Shown piece after piece: positions 25,479 to 41,968 of a stretch of DNA of 64,000 nucleotides. A model generated the notes under the pieces. It searched no databases. It was given only the letters and a program-made list of their open reading frames with translations, and was not told the DNA's origin. The position numbers were made by a program, and so were the translations under genes. Within the stretch, counting starts at the first letter, position 1; every line of letters begins with the position of its first letter. The stretch is taken from NCBI GenBank assembly GCA_035235625.1, contig CP141146.1:11712501-11776500 (forward strand), given 5' to 3'. The stretch is from Saururus chinensis (Eukaryota; Streptophyta; Magnoliopsida; Piperales; Saururaceae).

Positions 25479-27480
25479 TATCTACATTCAAACGAAACAC
25501 TTAGTGATCAGTGTATATCAAATGGTGGGAATTGGGCAACGGGGTTGGAGTCAAGAACGAACCGCGCGCAGAATCCTTGCAGGGTGGTAAGGAGATGTCG
25601 TTCTTGAGTTTCTGCTAAATCTCTTTAGCACCCAGCAAGGGTGGTGGTTCGGGCATTGACTCATCAACCCAGCGCCCATTTCTCCATATTTCCATGTCAA
25701 CTCCCGTCCGTGCATCATCACCGTCAATACCCGCAGCAAAAGCTACGAAGATGATGACACTCTATTGAAAAAGAAAGAGATTAATGTTGTTTGAGCTTCT
25801 TAATCTAGTGATTACTATTGTTCTTAATCTGTTTTTTCTTGAAAACATTCTGCTCCTCTTTCAAGATACATATTTTGGAGTTGTTGAGGATTAACATCCC
25901 TCACGCTAGCATAACTAGCATATGGTAACATGCGCTACGTATTTACTGTTGACTTTCATGATGAACGAACTTGAACTAGGCTTAATCACCGACTTAACCT
26001 TCAATCAGTTATCGCTTGATTTATTTCGTCAAAAAATACACATCTGATGCTACCTTTTATTAAAAAAATTACTTTTTGTATTAAGCTATCTACTCAATGT
26101 TTGGCAAAGTAATTTTCTTAAATAAAAGGATAACATGATATTAGGAAAAGTGAATTTCATGTTTTCAAGTGGGATACTAATATTTCTTATATCTTATTTT
26201 TTTACACTATCGGCTATATAAGAAAAGTGATTCATATGGTGTATAAATAATATTATTATTTTATTTATGTGGACTTTATTTTTATTTTTTTATTAAAAAT
26301 AGTGTAAGGCTTAGTATAAAAAATAGAGTACGAATAAAAAGAAGCTCATTTTGACCCACCAAAATGGCGACAAGGGGAGCAGGTGTTGAAAACCATGTGA
26401 TAGACCGCCGGTGGGGCTGAGGACGAGTGACAGCCCTTCTCCCCCACTCCTTTGCCTTGTCGGTGTGCGTTGGCAACACCGTGATATAGACCGTGTCTGA
26501 CGTTCGGTGACTGGCGAGGGGTCCCGCAGGGACGAGGGCATTTAATGCAAGGGCCAGTGGGAAGGACAGGGGCATTGAATGCAAGAGCCAGAAACCAGTG
26601 GACGGCGGTCTGCAACTTCTGCTCTGCACTGCCAGAGGGAGAGAGGGGACTGGGTAAGTTGCATGTTGGAGGTCTTGACTCTTCAACTCTCGCCATCAAA
26701 TTTGTTACAGCGTTTGGTTTGGTTCATTGACTGCCATTGCTATGTGTGTGATGTAAAGCTCTGTTCGGCTGCGAGTCACGTGGTCTCTGTGACGTTGGAT
26801 ATATTCATCCACTAGAGTTCTCAGGGAGGGGACGTGAAGAACAACTGTCAGTCAACAGTGAATTTGCTTAATTTGGGTCCCCATTCCCCAATCCATGCGG
26901 GAGACTATCATCTACTGTAGAGATTGCCAGTTGCTAACAACAGCAAAATGTCAAATTTGTTCTTTAACGTTCACTGAGTCCGGCAATTGCATCATTCTTT
27001 GCTAAACAGGTTACATTTTCCTAAAATAACACGTCTACCCCCTCTACTATTTCCCCATGCAAAGAGTTTATTAATCCAGGCGTACAGTGTTTGTAAGCCG
27101 TTGAGACAGAATTATCGAAATGTAGTGGCCCATGCGCTCAGCGCATGTTAATATGATCTTTTCCTTTAGCCTCACTTTATTTGTATATATTAATAAAATA
27201 AAATAAAATAAAAACTATTTATACATCCCTATTTTTTCTCTTCCGTTTTTGTACTCAATTAAATAGGAAAGGTGCATGTGTAAGGTGAATTAGCAATTGC
27301 GGCCATGGCGCTATGGGTAACTTTAGCCAAAGCTGCCATGGCCGATTGTGGCAATAACAGTTGCAGGCGGGCTCTATGAGCCATCCATGACAGTTGTAGG
27401 TGGCTATTCGCAATTGTGGTTGTAACAGTTGTGGGTAAATATGGCCAAAACCCGAACCTAAATTAGACTTCAGTAAAACC
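25479..27480. other. HD-ZIP 3' flank and intergenic DNA
   Basis: The first few hundred bases are presumably 3' UTR. Overlapping ORFs on both strands at 26.3-26.7 kb are mutual shadows and match no family. The notable content is the palindrome pair at 26538-26582. Confidence 0.5.
26538..26582. promoter_or_regulatory. Tandem HD-ZIP IV-type palindromes
   Basis: GCATTTAATGC at 26538-26548 is the exact reverse complement of the 11-bp pseudopalindrome GCATTAAATGC known to be bound by HD-ZIP IV dimers. A second copy, GCATTGAATGC at 26572-26582, differs at the centre. The two sit in a 34-bp imperfect direct repeat (each followed by aagrgccag). The site lies about 1.06 kb beyond the HD-ZIP IV stop codon. 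Function is inferred only. Confidence 0.45.
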
Positions 27481-27702
27481 TATTAGAAGTAGGTATATGG
27501 GTTAAGCTTATTTTGGTATTGATGAATGAGAATCATACATGTGAATTAGTTAAATATGTGAATAATCCCACATAGCATAAAAAAAGTGATAGTATTAGTA
27601 TATAAAATATAAGTTTAGTCTTTTAAGTTAAGCTTTTATGCTATTTTTGTAGGGGAGATACATATTGGACTCATGAACTTAAATGGGCTACCCCGTGTGT
27701 GC
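27481..27702 (+). repeat. Truncated LTR of the Copia family
   Basis: Opposite in orientation to, but clearly related to, the Copia LTR at 16.3 kb: shared 'gtgaataatcccacat', 'aaaaagtgat', 'ttaagttaagc' and 'aggggagatayat'. No internal Copia sequence adjoins it, so it is a truncated or solo LTR. Confidence 0.75.
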
Positions 27703-28054
27703 CGCTATCCATTTGGCCAGCTCGGTTTGGTTTGTAAGGGCAGTTAATTTGGGTCAGGTGGGGTTGGGTCAACAAGATAATTATTTTTATGATAAATTCA
27801 TTTGGTTTTCTTTTAACCTAAAATATATTTAATTTTTTTTTCACCAAAATATGTCTGTTAATGGACGAATGCGTCTGTTTAAATGAGATGGGTTATCTTT
27901 AACGGGATTTCTTATAATACACTAAAAATTATTTTCTATATCATCTATTTACTGAATTTTGTCTTCATCTTTTATGAGAATAATTCTATATAATTAGTTC
28001 GTACGATAGTTAATTTGTTACATATGCTGTGTAAATGTGCTACTACAGTGCGTG

Positions 28055-28170
28055 GTTAATTGTATCATCGTGAGAGTCAAACGCCCAAGTGAATCTTTAA
28101 CACTACTTCAATGCCTTGTTAATTGTATTATTGTGAGAGTCAAGCACCCAAATCCTTAGCACTAGTAGGA
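28055..28170. repeat. 63-bp local duplication
   Basis: 'gttaattgtatcatcgtgag' at 28055 recurs as 'gttaattgtattattgtgag' at 28118, followed by related 'agtcaa.c.cccaa' and 'ctta.cact' blocks. Confidence 0.75.
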
Positions 28171-28175
28171 AGACC

Positions 28176-29884
28176 GAATTCTGTCAGAAGGACAAAGCAT
28201 ACTTGAAATATCACTATCCCAGATCCTTCCCCCTCTTCGCTTTACCCCAACCCCAGCTTCCATCCTCTTCTCCAACACCGGCAGCATTGGTCCCTCTCCC
28301 TTTCCTAGCCTGGCCACGCCTCCCCCTTCTTCTGCTTGCTCCTTACTCCGGCGTCCCCTTCCCAACGCAACCCTGTTGTCGCCTACCAGCCCTGCCCTGT
28401 CCCCTGCCTCTTTCATCCTCCTCCTCCATGGGACGGCTACATCTCCTAGCTGTGGGTAGGCCATACTCACGTCCAAAGTAACGAGTCACAACAAAAGTAA
28501 CGACCATTTTTTGCAATGCTGACCGCAACCACAGTAGATAATAGATATAGTTGTGGCTAAAGGTGGGACTAAAAAGGGTGGCAGGGTTGACGATGAAGGA
28601 GAAGAGGGAAGAGGAGCCAAGTCGGCCCTTGGACGCTTCGATGGAGACACCATTCCAGTGGGAAGAAGGAAGTAAAGGTCAAAGAGATGAACCGATGTTG
28701 AGCTGGAAAAGGGTGTCCAGCCATTGCCCTTGCAGATCACCGGAGACGGAGAAAGCGAGAGTAAAAGATTTTTTGTCCTTTTGTTCGAGTAAAGCTAAGA
28801 AATGCAGCAAGGAAAAGTGAGATACTCTCTCCCATATTAAGGCCTCCTTTTATTTTTTTAAAGTAAATTAATACTAATTTATTATAAAATTTTAATAAAA
28901 TTATTAATGTAAAACATAGTGTATTAAATAAATTACCATCCTCTACATTTGAGGAAATTGGTGCATAGACATTGGACAACAGCAGCATGCAGAAAGGTCC
29001 AATACAGCCTTCCACAAGATTACGCTAACTGAGCTAATCTGTAAGCCGCAATCATATGTCAATCAATCAGTTCGTTCAATTAAAATAAAAGAACAATGCA
29101 TTGGGTCAAAAGAATGCTTCTATATGCCTTTTTAGGAGAAAATTATGGCGATCAGATTTCTCTCACAACAGCAATTCCAATCAATTACTTTGACAATCAC
29201 ACAAGCCGTCGTGGTCCACCAGAAGCCACAGAAACACAAGAAGGAAAACAACAAGAAGGAAAAATCACGTCACAGACAAGGCGAAAGCAACATCTCGCTG
29301 ATGATACCTAAATATATAGGCAGAAAACAGGGAATGGTCTTTCAGTAGGTAGCCTGAGAATAAAATGAGAAGATGCGATGTGTTCATTTCCTTTTTGGGG
29401 AGGTAACAAAGCATGGCATGCGGTATCTACCGAGCTTCTCTGTAGACATCTTTGGTGATCGGAGTGAAGGAAATTCTCGGCACCTTTCGGTACCTTTCGG
29501 CATTTATTGGCTTCTCCCACACGCACCCACCATGCCAACGGCCATTAAATGGCTTGGAAGACTAATCCATGGGATTGGAGCAGAAAACCATAAACTGTGA
29601 AGCATTTAATGGCTTAGGACCAGCCCCTCGTGTGCTTGGTAGTTGGTAGTGTTCACATTCAATAACCTAACCTTGCACTGACTAGTTCGCCCGGAGATGG
29701 TTGGAGTTAGGTTGCATAGTCGCAGGAATCCTCTCGTTCTTTGTCAGGAATGTAGGAATGTGCTCGGCTCTTACTTGTACCCTTCATATCAGAGAAGAAA
29801 TTTCATTGACAATGAGATTAGTGTACGTAAGTTATGTATGGAACCCTTCATCTATGATATTAACAGTCCACACTCTATCTTATG
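28176..29884. other. Intergenic, no supported gene
   Basis: A GC-richer, CT-rich block at 28.2-28.8 kb yields ORFs in several frames on both strands, all of low complexity (Pro/Ser/Arg) and without family resemblance. Two palindromic motifs (ccattaaatgg near 29.55 kb and gcatttaatgg near 29.60 kb) resemble half-sites of HD-ZIP factors. Otherwise nothing is recognised. Confidence 0.45.
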
Positions 29885-30370
29885 TTAGCGTATATTAATG
29901 TTAACATATGTGCCATGATCTTAAATATCAAGAACTCTCATACGTGATTTACGCTAGGCTCATTGTCAGTGAATAACATAGAAAAACTTTTCCTCTTATA
30001 AGAGTAATTAAATTATAGAAAAAAGTTTGTATGAACCCGGATTTACACATTTGCGTAAGCTAAGGCATCATACTATCCTATGGCTCAAGGGGTAGAAATT
30101 AATATACCCCTAAGTTATGTCTTATGTCGAATCTAAATCTAATAGTGTATAATGACAAGGCTCATGTAGTCCGCGTGAGCGCATGCTAATATAAACAAGG
30201 GTTGTACTAAAATATTTGTTGGTATAACCCAAAGGCAGTTGAAAATTTTCTCTTGAAAAATTTGAAGGACTCATCACTTCCAACATATTTACATGAACTC
30301 CATCGTTTTTAATGAAAGAGGAGGTGATGGCATTTGGGAAATAGTTCAAAACATGTCTGTTTACTAATTA
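29885..30370 (+). repeat. Dispersed repeat family, member 1
   Basis: Contains 'gtgccatgatcttaaatatc', 'ctaggctcattgtcagtgaa', 'aaaacttttcctcttat' and, at the end, 'gggaaatagttcaaaacatg'. Related blocks recur at 31190-31400 and 33385-33530. No ORF of note; an old non-coding transposon is likely. Confidence 0.65.
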
Positions 30371-31189
30371 TAGTGAAGATAATACCTTAGTGTTAGCTTG
30401 GATTATCCATATCTCTTAAAAACATCAAAACAATATTTATTGGGAAAATATGTTTATATACAAGTCTATATAAAATTTTTCTAATTTTAAGAACGTACTT
30501 AAGTAGCTCCCACATGGAAAATATTTAGATGCACTACTACGCAATGAGCCTAGCATGAGCCACCTATGGCAAAGTGGTGTACCGACCGCTAATTTCTATT
30601 GCCACGTACTCCTATACAATAGAGGGCTCATTTCGGGCTCATTACAGTACGCCCCTATGTAATAGGACTTATTTTAGACTAATTGGAGGGGGGATACTTA
30701 AAAATATTTCTTCCATCAATAATTTTAATTTTTTTTGTGACAAATTATTCATAATGTAACTTTCAAGTTTCAACACCATGCCATATTGATGATGATGACT
30801 ATAGTGGGAAAAGTCTGTTGTATTAGACCCATGGATTTCTATACTAGGGCTCATCAAGATATTGTTTTAAATGGTTAATTATTTTATAATGGCAAGTTTC
30901 CCTAAGAATGCTCCTGTTGATTTTAGTAGAATAAAGACATTGGGAGCCACGCATCTTAGAGTTTGCTGGGGAAGAGAAGATTTCAAATGCACGTGTGGCT
31001 TGTGAGATGGTGGGCCACAACAAAGACTTTTCAATGAATATGGAGATAATGAATGGTAGTTACGGGCACTCGTTGCTACCCTTAATCAGCTTATTGTTGG
31101 AAGCGCTTTTTATGTTCCATGCTCATTGTGAGTTGAGCGCAAAGAACGTATGGGAGATATTCATTTTCAAGATCCACAGCGCACATGTT

Positions 31190-31400
31190 AGTATTACATT
31201 TCTTACGCTTGGCTCACTGTCTTCACGGAGTATAAAAAAACACTTCCCTTATTATTATTGCTAAGTTGCTCATTTTTGTTTTGGATATAGTGATAAATCA
31301 CACTTACTTCTTAGCCATCAGTAATACCTGTCTCCCCATTTTTCACAAAAAGAGTTACCAGCCTTATTTTTTGGGAAATATTTCAAAATATATCTGTTTA
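31190..31400 (+). repeat. Dispersed repeat family, member 2
   Basis: Carries 'cttggctcactgtcttcac', 'aaaaacacttcccttat' and 'gggaaatatttcaaaatata', in the same order as member 1 but with the middle shortened. Confidence 0.6.
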
Positions 31401-32817
31401 TTAATAATCATTAGGGTCTGCATTTTTTACTCTATTAATAATTACTTGATTTAAGTGCAAGTTAAGGCAAGACTTAAACTGACCCAACCCAATTCCTAAC
31501 CCTATGCAAAAATGATGCCGAAACAATTACATGCAACATATTTTATTAAAAGTATTTTCACAATTGATGAGTTAATTCATCTACGTTAAAGAATGAAGGA
31601 CATTTTTTCATTTGCTTTATAAGTTCGTTGGAGCAACATTTCATTAAAAATGGGTTTTTTGTAATTTTATTTGCAGTGAGAAATATAAGTGGGGATTCCT
31701 AAATTCATTGGGAAGCGTTAATTTGATTATCAGATTTCCTGAAATATGACTTCGTAGTCTCAAGTCGTCAGCTTCAGCAAAGGTTTTATCTTTGTTGTGG
31801 CTTCAACAACTTGTTTTTTGCGTAGTCTTTTATGGGTTTCAGGTAGATTCTTGTGATTTGTATCCATGGTTCTTGGTTGAAGAAATAGTCTGGCATTTGA
31901 GCTCACTGTGAAAATGAGCTCTTCTATGTTCTATATGCATGTTTGCAAATAGGTAGATTCCTGAGTGTACACATATTTTTTTATGAATCGATTTGCCTAC
32001 AAGTGTAACCAATCAAGACTAATAATTCTAAATTGAGGGAGTATTCGTGATTTTTATAGGAAAGCGATATTTTTACTCCACTTTTTCTACACCAAAACTC
32101 TACTTTTTAGATAAGTGAATCTCCTTATTGTCACGTGTGACTTACCTTCTCTATTTAATGAGAGGCCGGGGTAGAAAAAGTGGAACAAGAATATTAGCTT
32201 CATTTTTATAACCCTCCACCTTAGGAACAACTGAAGCCTATATATATCTAACATATTACTCAACTTAATCTTCATTATGGACATTGCCATATGTAACACG
32301 ATTTGAGTTAATCTCCCATGGACATCTTGTCGCTGAGGCTAGAAGCCTTGTGTCTAAATTTAATTCTGCACCTTTTAGCCATGTGTTTAGAGATGGCACT
32401 ACTGGATTGGATTCAAAATTTGCACCAATCTAGATAGTGTATTGAATGAATTTTTTTCAAATGAACAATAACGATGATAATGATGATGAAACCATATTTA
32501 CTACCTGATGAAAAGATCACCATACTAAAAGAGGACAGTGGGGTTTGGGGGGATTTGTTCAACGGTGTCCTTCTCAACCCATGACGAGCTAACCAGTTGA
32601 GATAGGCCCATAGACCTACCAGGCTACTTGGGCCTTGGATGATGAAGGCATAAAGCCCACATTCGAGGGTGGAGCTGCTGTGGGGCCCTCTCATCGTGGT
32701 GGGCATTGTATGAGTGTTCATCCACGTACCTATACACTGCTTGGGCAGAAATATATAGGCCCATGGTTAATGCAAGAATTTTCATATAGCAACTCCATTT
32801 CTAGGTCCCAGTAGCCT

Positions 32818-33030
32818 GGACAATTAAATGAAAGAAGCCCACATATCAAAACTGGATCAACATCGTGGGCCCATTCTGATATATGTGGATAGCTTCCTTT
32901 CAACCCCGTGATTTTCCAAATTTTTTTTGTATTTTGGCAAGCAATCCAAAGCCGGGAGTTGGACAATTAAACGAAGGAAGCCCACATACCAAAACTAAGA
33001 TCAGCATCCAAGGGCCCCAGTATGAAAATT
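32818..33030. repeat. 143-bp offset direct duplication
   Basis: 'ggacaattaaatgaaagaag' at 32818 recurs at 32961 as 'ggacaattaaacgaaggaag'. Both copies continue 'cccacata.caaaact' and 'gatca.catc'. Copy 2 is partial. Confidence 0.8.
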
Positions 33031-33384
33031 TTGCTGCCCAGTGAGGCGACAAGAAGTCCATGTATTCCATATGGATAGTGATATTTTGACACTTTATTTT
33101 TTTATATTATATATCATATACTACTTATGATTATATAACTTTTTTTTACGTTGTCCCTTTCTTATCCAATTAAAAATGGTATAAATATAGCGTAGAAAAA
33201 TAAGTGTTTAAGAATATTATTTTCTATTCTATATTTTCAGGCTTCCCACGGGTCCATTTTTTCAGTCCAATATTTACTCATATACTTTTATTAAGAAAAA
33301 TATTTTTAATATTTATTACTAAGTGAACCTAACATAAGAAATATATAAGAATTTTTTATATAAAAAATTAAAGGTACAAACGTT

Positions 33385-33530
33385 AGCATATATTAGTATC
33401 AATAATATTGATACTTATATTAATGTGCCATCGATTTTTAAATATCAAAGGTTCTCATGCATTACTTGTAGTATGCTCACTATCAATAAAAATACATTAA
33501 AAATACTTCTTATATTAAAATATATAATTT
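33385..33530 (+). repeat. Dispersed repeat family, member 3
   Basis: Shares 'atattaatgtgccatcgat', 'ttaaatatcaa', 'gctcactatcaat' and 'acttcttatattaaa' with member 1 at 29.9 kb, in the same orientation. Confidence 0.6.
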
Positions 33531-33847
33531 CTACAATCGAGGATAATTTTGCTGCCATTACTATTGGGCCCTGCTAAATCCTGAATAGAAATAGCTATCA
33601 CCTTTTAGGACTCAATAATTAACATCGTATGTACAAAGCTATAAATTACTATATTTTAAAGATCGAGCCGAACCCCTGGTGGTCCGTGGTCAAGTAAACC
33701 CGGTTCAACTGCTCTGTTATGTTGGACCTAGTTAATTGTCCAGGCCAAACCGTTTATTAAAACCTTGCCTATAAACGCAATAACAAACTCACCAAAATTA
33801 ATATTTTGTTATAAAAAATCTACTAATGTATCTAAGTCAATTTTGAA

Positions 33848-33970
33848 CTCCCTCCATCCTTCTTTAATAGACATGATTAAAAACCTAAAATGAATTAATT
33901 TTAATTTATCTTTATTTTATATTATTTTTATTTAATAATACTAAACATGAATTAAAATTATATAAGGATC
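33848..33970. mobile_element. Stowaway-like MITE remnant
   Basis: Begins with the Stowaway terminus ctccctccatccttc at 33848 and an AT-rich body. A matching right end is not obvious, so it is probably truncated. Confidence 0.4.
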
Positions 33971-34706
33971 TTGTTAATATGCACGAAGGATGTAAGCGGC
34001 AAAGTATTTTGCCCCCAGCCAGCCGATCTAAACCAATGAAATTCGTATCCCGGGTTGGAGACGCGGGTGGCCGGGTGCGTCTCAACTATTCGGATACGGA
34101 CAATCGTAACGAGTTTGCGTCCAAAATGGGCCGGTTGCCAGCGGTGGCCCATATTCCGGCAGACCCGAAATGAGGCCTTACCAACCGCAAAAACGACCGC
34201 TGGGAACATCACGCGGATATTTCGGACATGTCCGAAGCTCCCACGGCCCACATCCGCGAAAAAGGAGGGCATTCATGGAACCCCCACTCTCCGCCCTCGC
34301 CCGCCCGATTGAAAACCAACGGTCCCGATCTCACTTCGGTCTGTCGTACGGTGGACTGTAGAAATGATTGAAGGGGTTCTTTGACCTTTGACCCGGGGCA
34401 GTGATTTTCTGTTCCTCTCAGGAAGAACCAGACCAGAAGAACAAAGAAGAGGAAGGAAGAAATTTTTTTCTTGATTTTTTGACATTTTTATCTATCTTTG
34501 ATCGGCGTGATTTTGGTTGATTTCCTCCTCCTCCTCCTCCCTGCCAGAGTGATCTGGTCTGGAAGAGAGGAGGCCGCAAAAGGCGGGATCTTTTTAGGGT
34601 TTGTGGAGGTGGAGGGGGAGAGGGAAGGGAGGATTTTGAGTGGCTTGTTTTGGGTCTGTGTCTGAAGGAGAGAGAAAGTGTGAGAGAGAGAAAGAGTGAG
34701 GGAGCC
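33971..34706 (+). other. Upstream region and leader of the GSK3-like gene
   Basis: A moderately GC-rich stretch at 34.0-34.35 kb holds short ORFs of no known family. From about 34.4 kb the sequence becomes GA- and T-rich, with a gagaga tract (34670-34700) right before the ATG, typical of a plant leader. Confidence 0.5.
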
Positions 34707-38454
<3,748 letters not shown>

Positions 38455-39416
38455 AAGGGGCAGCACAAAATCCCAGTAGTTCCATTGATATTTGGGTTTA
38501 TAATAGCATTCATCTACCTGAGCAAGAGGAAGGGTCTGCAGCAGTCAGCATATGATTTATAAATTATGTAATGTAGCAGCAAAGGCTTCTTGGTTGATCA
38601 GCGGGAATGTAGCCGAGTTCTATGAGTGCTTCTTTTGTTTGATGATATATGTATTATTAGATCGAGATTTGGCCCAGGAAAAATGTTAATACTCATCTAC
38701 TACACCATTTGTTACAACTCCTGCTATGTCCACTGATATCAGCAGCCCAGTTGCTGTGTTGTTTGTAGCTGACCTTTTTATAATGTATTTCCTGCCACAG
38801 GGTGCTTTACCCTAGCGTTTTTTTTTTTAATTTGTAAGAAGCAGAAAATGATAGTCTTGCCTATTGAAAAGATCCAGTCACTTTACGAAGCTATAACATA
38901 GCATTTTATTTCGTTCGTTTGACACAAAATGTTGCAGTCTTTTAGGCATTCCAACTGGTTTAACAGAGAACTTGAGCATGGCATGAATTGTCACACAGAT
39001 CACATTTCCACGATGAACATGAATGCTTGCATTTTTTTTCACAAGAATCTATGAATACGAATCCACTCATACTTTGAAGGATGGAAGGACCTTCTCAAAT
39101 TCAAGCCAATGTCTTGTTCGCTGTTTACGGCCATTTCCCTCTATTCAAGAGTATGATCCATATTATCATAATGGGAGGACGACAATCCTAATGGGATGAG
39201 GACAATATGTGTTTGAAAATTTTGGTGAGTGAAGGATGATAATCACTGCAAAGCATTCCGAGAGAAGAAAATCTAACACCAATGGTTTCAGAATTTGATA
39301 TAATCTCACATCATTTGTACTATATGTCACTGAAGCAGTACTGAAACTGGCACCACTTAACATGCACTAAATCCAATATCAATTGATCAATCTTGGTGAC
39401 AAAACGTGCTAACACA
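38455..39416. other. 3' flank of the kinase gene
   Basis: Presumed 3' UTR followed by AT-rich intergenic sequence. No ORF or repeat is recognised. Confidence 0.5.
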
Positions 39417-40163
39417 GTAATACCTTATCTTTGAAGAGGTTTAAGTTGGTTCTTAGAAAAAACTGCAAGAACAGAGTCCCTCATTGAAATGATGAAAACA
39501 ATTCAGACTTCTCATCATGATTCACCGCTTGGTAACTTTGGAAACAAATTTCATGGCACTGCAACAATCTCCGCATACACGAAGGTTCTTCAATATTCAC
39601 AAGGGAGCTCCATATGGAATTGTAAGAGGCCCAAATGATACAACAAGCTTCTCATTGGGATAAGATATTACCGTCTTCATGCAGTGCAAAGTTTGTCTCA
39701 GATACATACCATGCGTCCTTAATTAATCATAGTCTCTTCAACTTTTTAAAATATCTATTTGGACTTTGGATGACTTCTATCTTAAGCCAAAAAATGTGTA
39801 TATTACAATTAGCCTCAATCTAGCTGCACCCAGGTTCTTTGCTAATGCCATTCACCTTCATCAGCCTCCGAATCCTTTCTGATACTCCCATCTACCTGCA
39901 GCAGGGTACATATTGGACAGTAACATAAGGAACAACATTTTCAGGTTCTAGCTCAAAGAGGTTACGAGCTGCCTTTTCACATAGCCCCACATTTCCATGC
40001 ACGCACCCGACATGCAGCAAGTAATGCCTTCTATATGTTGGGGTCAGGTTGAAACTTTATATTGTTAAACAATTCTTCAGCCTCTTTAATCTTCTGAGCC
40101 TGTGACAGTAGATCAATCATGCATGCATAATGTGCAAATCCTGGCATGATTCCAAAAACTTCA
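39417..40163 (-). pseudogene. Partial duplicate of the PPR-DYW gene 3' end
   Basis: Runs parallel to 41854-42708 of the intact PPR gene (same strand, roughly 85-90% alike by eye), from its 3' UTR through the DYW and E regions. It has lost about 65-110 bp near the stop codon and carries several small insertions and deletions, so no reading frame survives. It ends abruptly at 'aaacttca', where the LTR at 40164 begins. A pseudogene by tandem duplication. Confidence 0.9.
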
Positions 40164-40985
40164 TGTAATGTTTAAGAATTTTTTAAATTTATGAAGTTAA
40201 CCATGTGAAAAATAGTATATTTGACACCTTAGCCTTTTTATGAGATTAACTTGGTCAATGATTTGAACTGATGGCTGATATCTATATGGATAGAAAGTAG
40301 ACAAAAAAATTTCAAAACACCACTAATAACATATGAATCGGAGTTTGGATAAGGGAAAAATGACCATTTGAAGTTAAATATAGTACGCAGGGCCTGTTTA
40401 CCTTAATTAAATGTGCAAATTGACTATTTAGGTCACTATACGGGCCTAATTAATTAAAGTGACGAAAATTAATTTTTAGGGGCCCAATTAGGTTGCCCAA
40501 GTGAGAAAATTTTGGCCTAATTTTTATCGGGATTAGAAACCCTAATTTCATATTTATAAAAGGGCTAATTAGGGCTTCTTAAAGGGTTCTTAGCTTTTTG
40601 GCCCTAAAGAAAGAAGAGTGAAGAAGCCGCCAAGGAAATTTTTTGGCGAAAGTATCTAGTAACAAAGTCGGAGATGAGCGATCTAGAAGTTCCTGCGATG
40701 ATAGATTGACAACAACTCGATACTCGAGGTAGGATCATTGAATAAACACAATTCTCTATTGATATTAACATAGTCATTTTAAATTAACTAAGTTTGAAGA
40801 ATCGGTGAGAAAGGAGTTAGGCAGGCTGCTCCTTACCTGCCGGCCGTCAACTACTGGCAAACACCGGCTATTAGCCAGCCACTGCCTATCATGGCTGGTC
40901 ACAGATGTATGCATCAATCAGCCAGTGGGAGGGTTCATCCTTATAGCATCTCCAGTGCTGAAGGATGAAAAATGGAGTTCATCAT
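40164..40985 (+). mobile_element. Partial LTR of the E/F family
   Basis: Opens tgtaatgtttaag within the duplicated PPR fragment and follows the same course as the LTRs at 55061-58785 (reverse) and 61890-64000. Shared blocks: 'agaaagtagaca', 'cctaattaatt'-type lines, a 'tttataaaag' box, the 'gacaacaactcgatactcgaggtagg'-type splice-like site in shortened form, and a GC-rich 'gccggcc' block. The right end is not found; it is truncated or too diverged. Confidence 0.65.
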
Positions 40986-41853
40986 CTCCATTGCTCAAGG
41001 GTAGGACCAAGGATTGTCATTTTGTCTTTACAGAAATTTACCTAGGCTGAAAATTCGAGTTTTCACAGAGAACCCGCATAGATAAGGAAAGCTTAGGATT
41101 TTTGAAAGGGAAATTAAGGAAATTAAGGAAACTAAATTATAAAAATTAATATTGATGAGGTTTAATAAAGAAGGAAAGTTTTTGTAAAGAAAAAGATTGA
41201 TGTAAAAACAACACTAGATCCTCCTCTTGAGCAGTTAAGGGAAGTCTTTTGAACAAAAAAGGTTGAAAAAACATATTCATAGAAGTATATTTGAAATTTT
41301 TTTAATGTAAGTTTTTAAAAAAAATTCTTAGAGGTATATTGGAAAGGATCTCAGCCAAGATCCACTCATTATCTCTCCCCTTAATGTGATCCGAGATCTT
41401 AGCGAGAGCACTTTCCATGGGTAGGACATCATAACTATAGAAAAAACATGAAAACATTTCAGAGAATGTAAAATATACAAATAGGCACTTGAAGTAAGCA
41501 AACAATTAAAATAAGAATCGAAATTTCAAATTAAGTGTTTTAATAATATCTAAGTGGCTTCATTATGTACCATAAAGGGTACCCCTTTTCATGCCAAACC
41601 AGATATAGCATTGCATGGAATACGTTAAGAAATAGGGAAATAGAGGAAATTTCCAAGGAGATTGAGTTCAGCCAAGAAATGGAAAAGACAATGATTTTTT
41701 ATTTGTTTGGTAACTGACCATAAAAACTTGAAGAACATACTTGGGCCACAACTATAATTGTTTTATACTGTTCCTAGGCACCTTGCATTTTTCCTGGACC
41801 TACATATCAGGTTCTAGGCTTCAAGCTTGGCTTTCACATCAAATGGATGCGCT
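40986..41853. other. Intergenic, AT-rich
   Basis: Between the truncated LTR and the 3' UTR of the PPR gene. The LTR may continue some way in. No gene is seen. Confidence 0.5.
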
Positions 41854-41968
41854 GTAATACCTTATCTTTGAAAAGGTTTAAGTTGATTCTTAGAAGAGCC
41901 TTCAACCATTGTGATATTCCAAGGGTGGACCAATTTGATCAAGAAAATATGAAGCAGAGTTGGCTGCT

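Noticed and set aside
26282-26815. Possible small gene on the minus strand (134 codons)
   Set aside because: No start context, no family resemblance, and equal ORFs on the opposite strand; more likely intergenic.
28162-28820. Possible exon block downstream of the HD-ZIP gene
   Set aside because: CT-rich low-complexity translation in every frame; no splice-linked continuation recognised.
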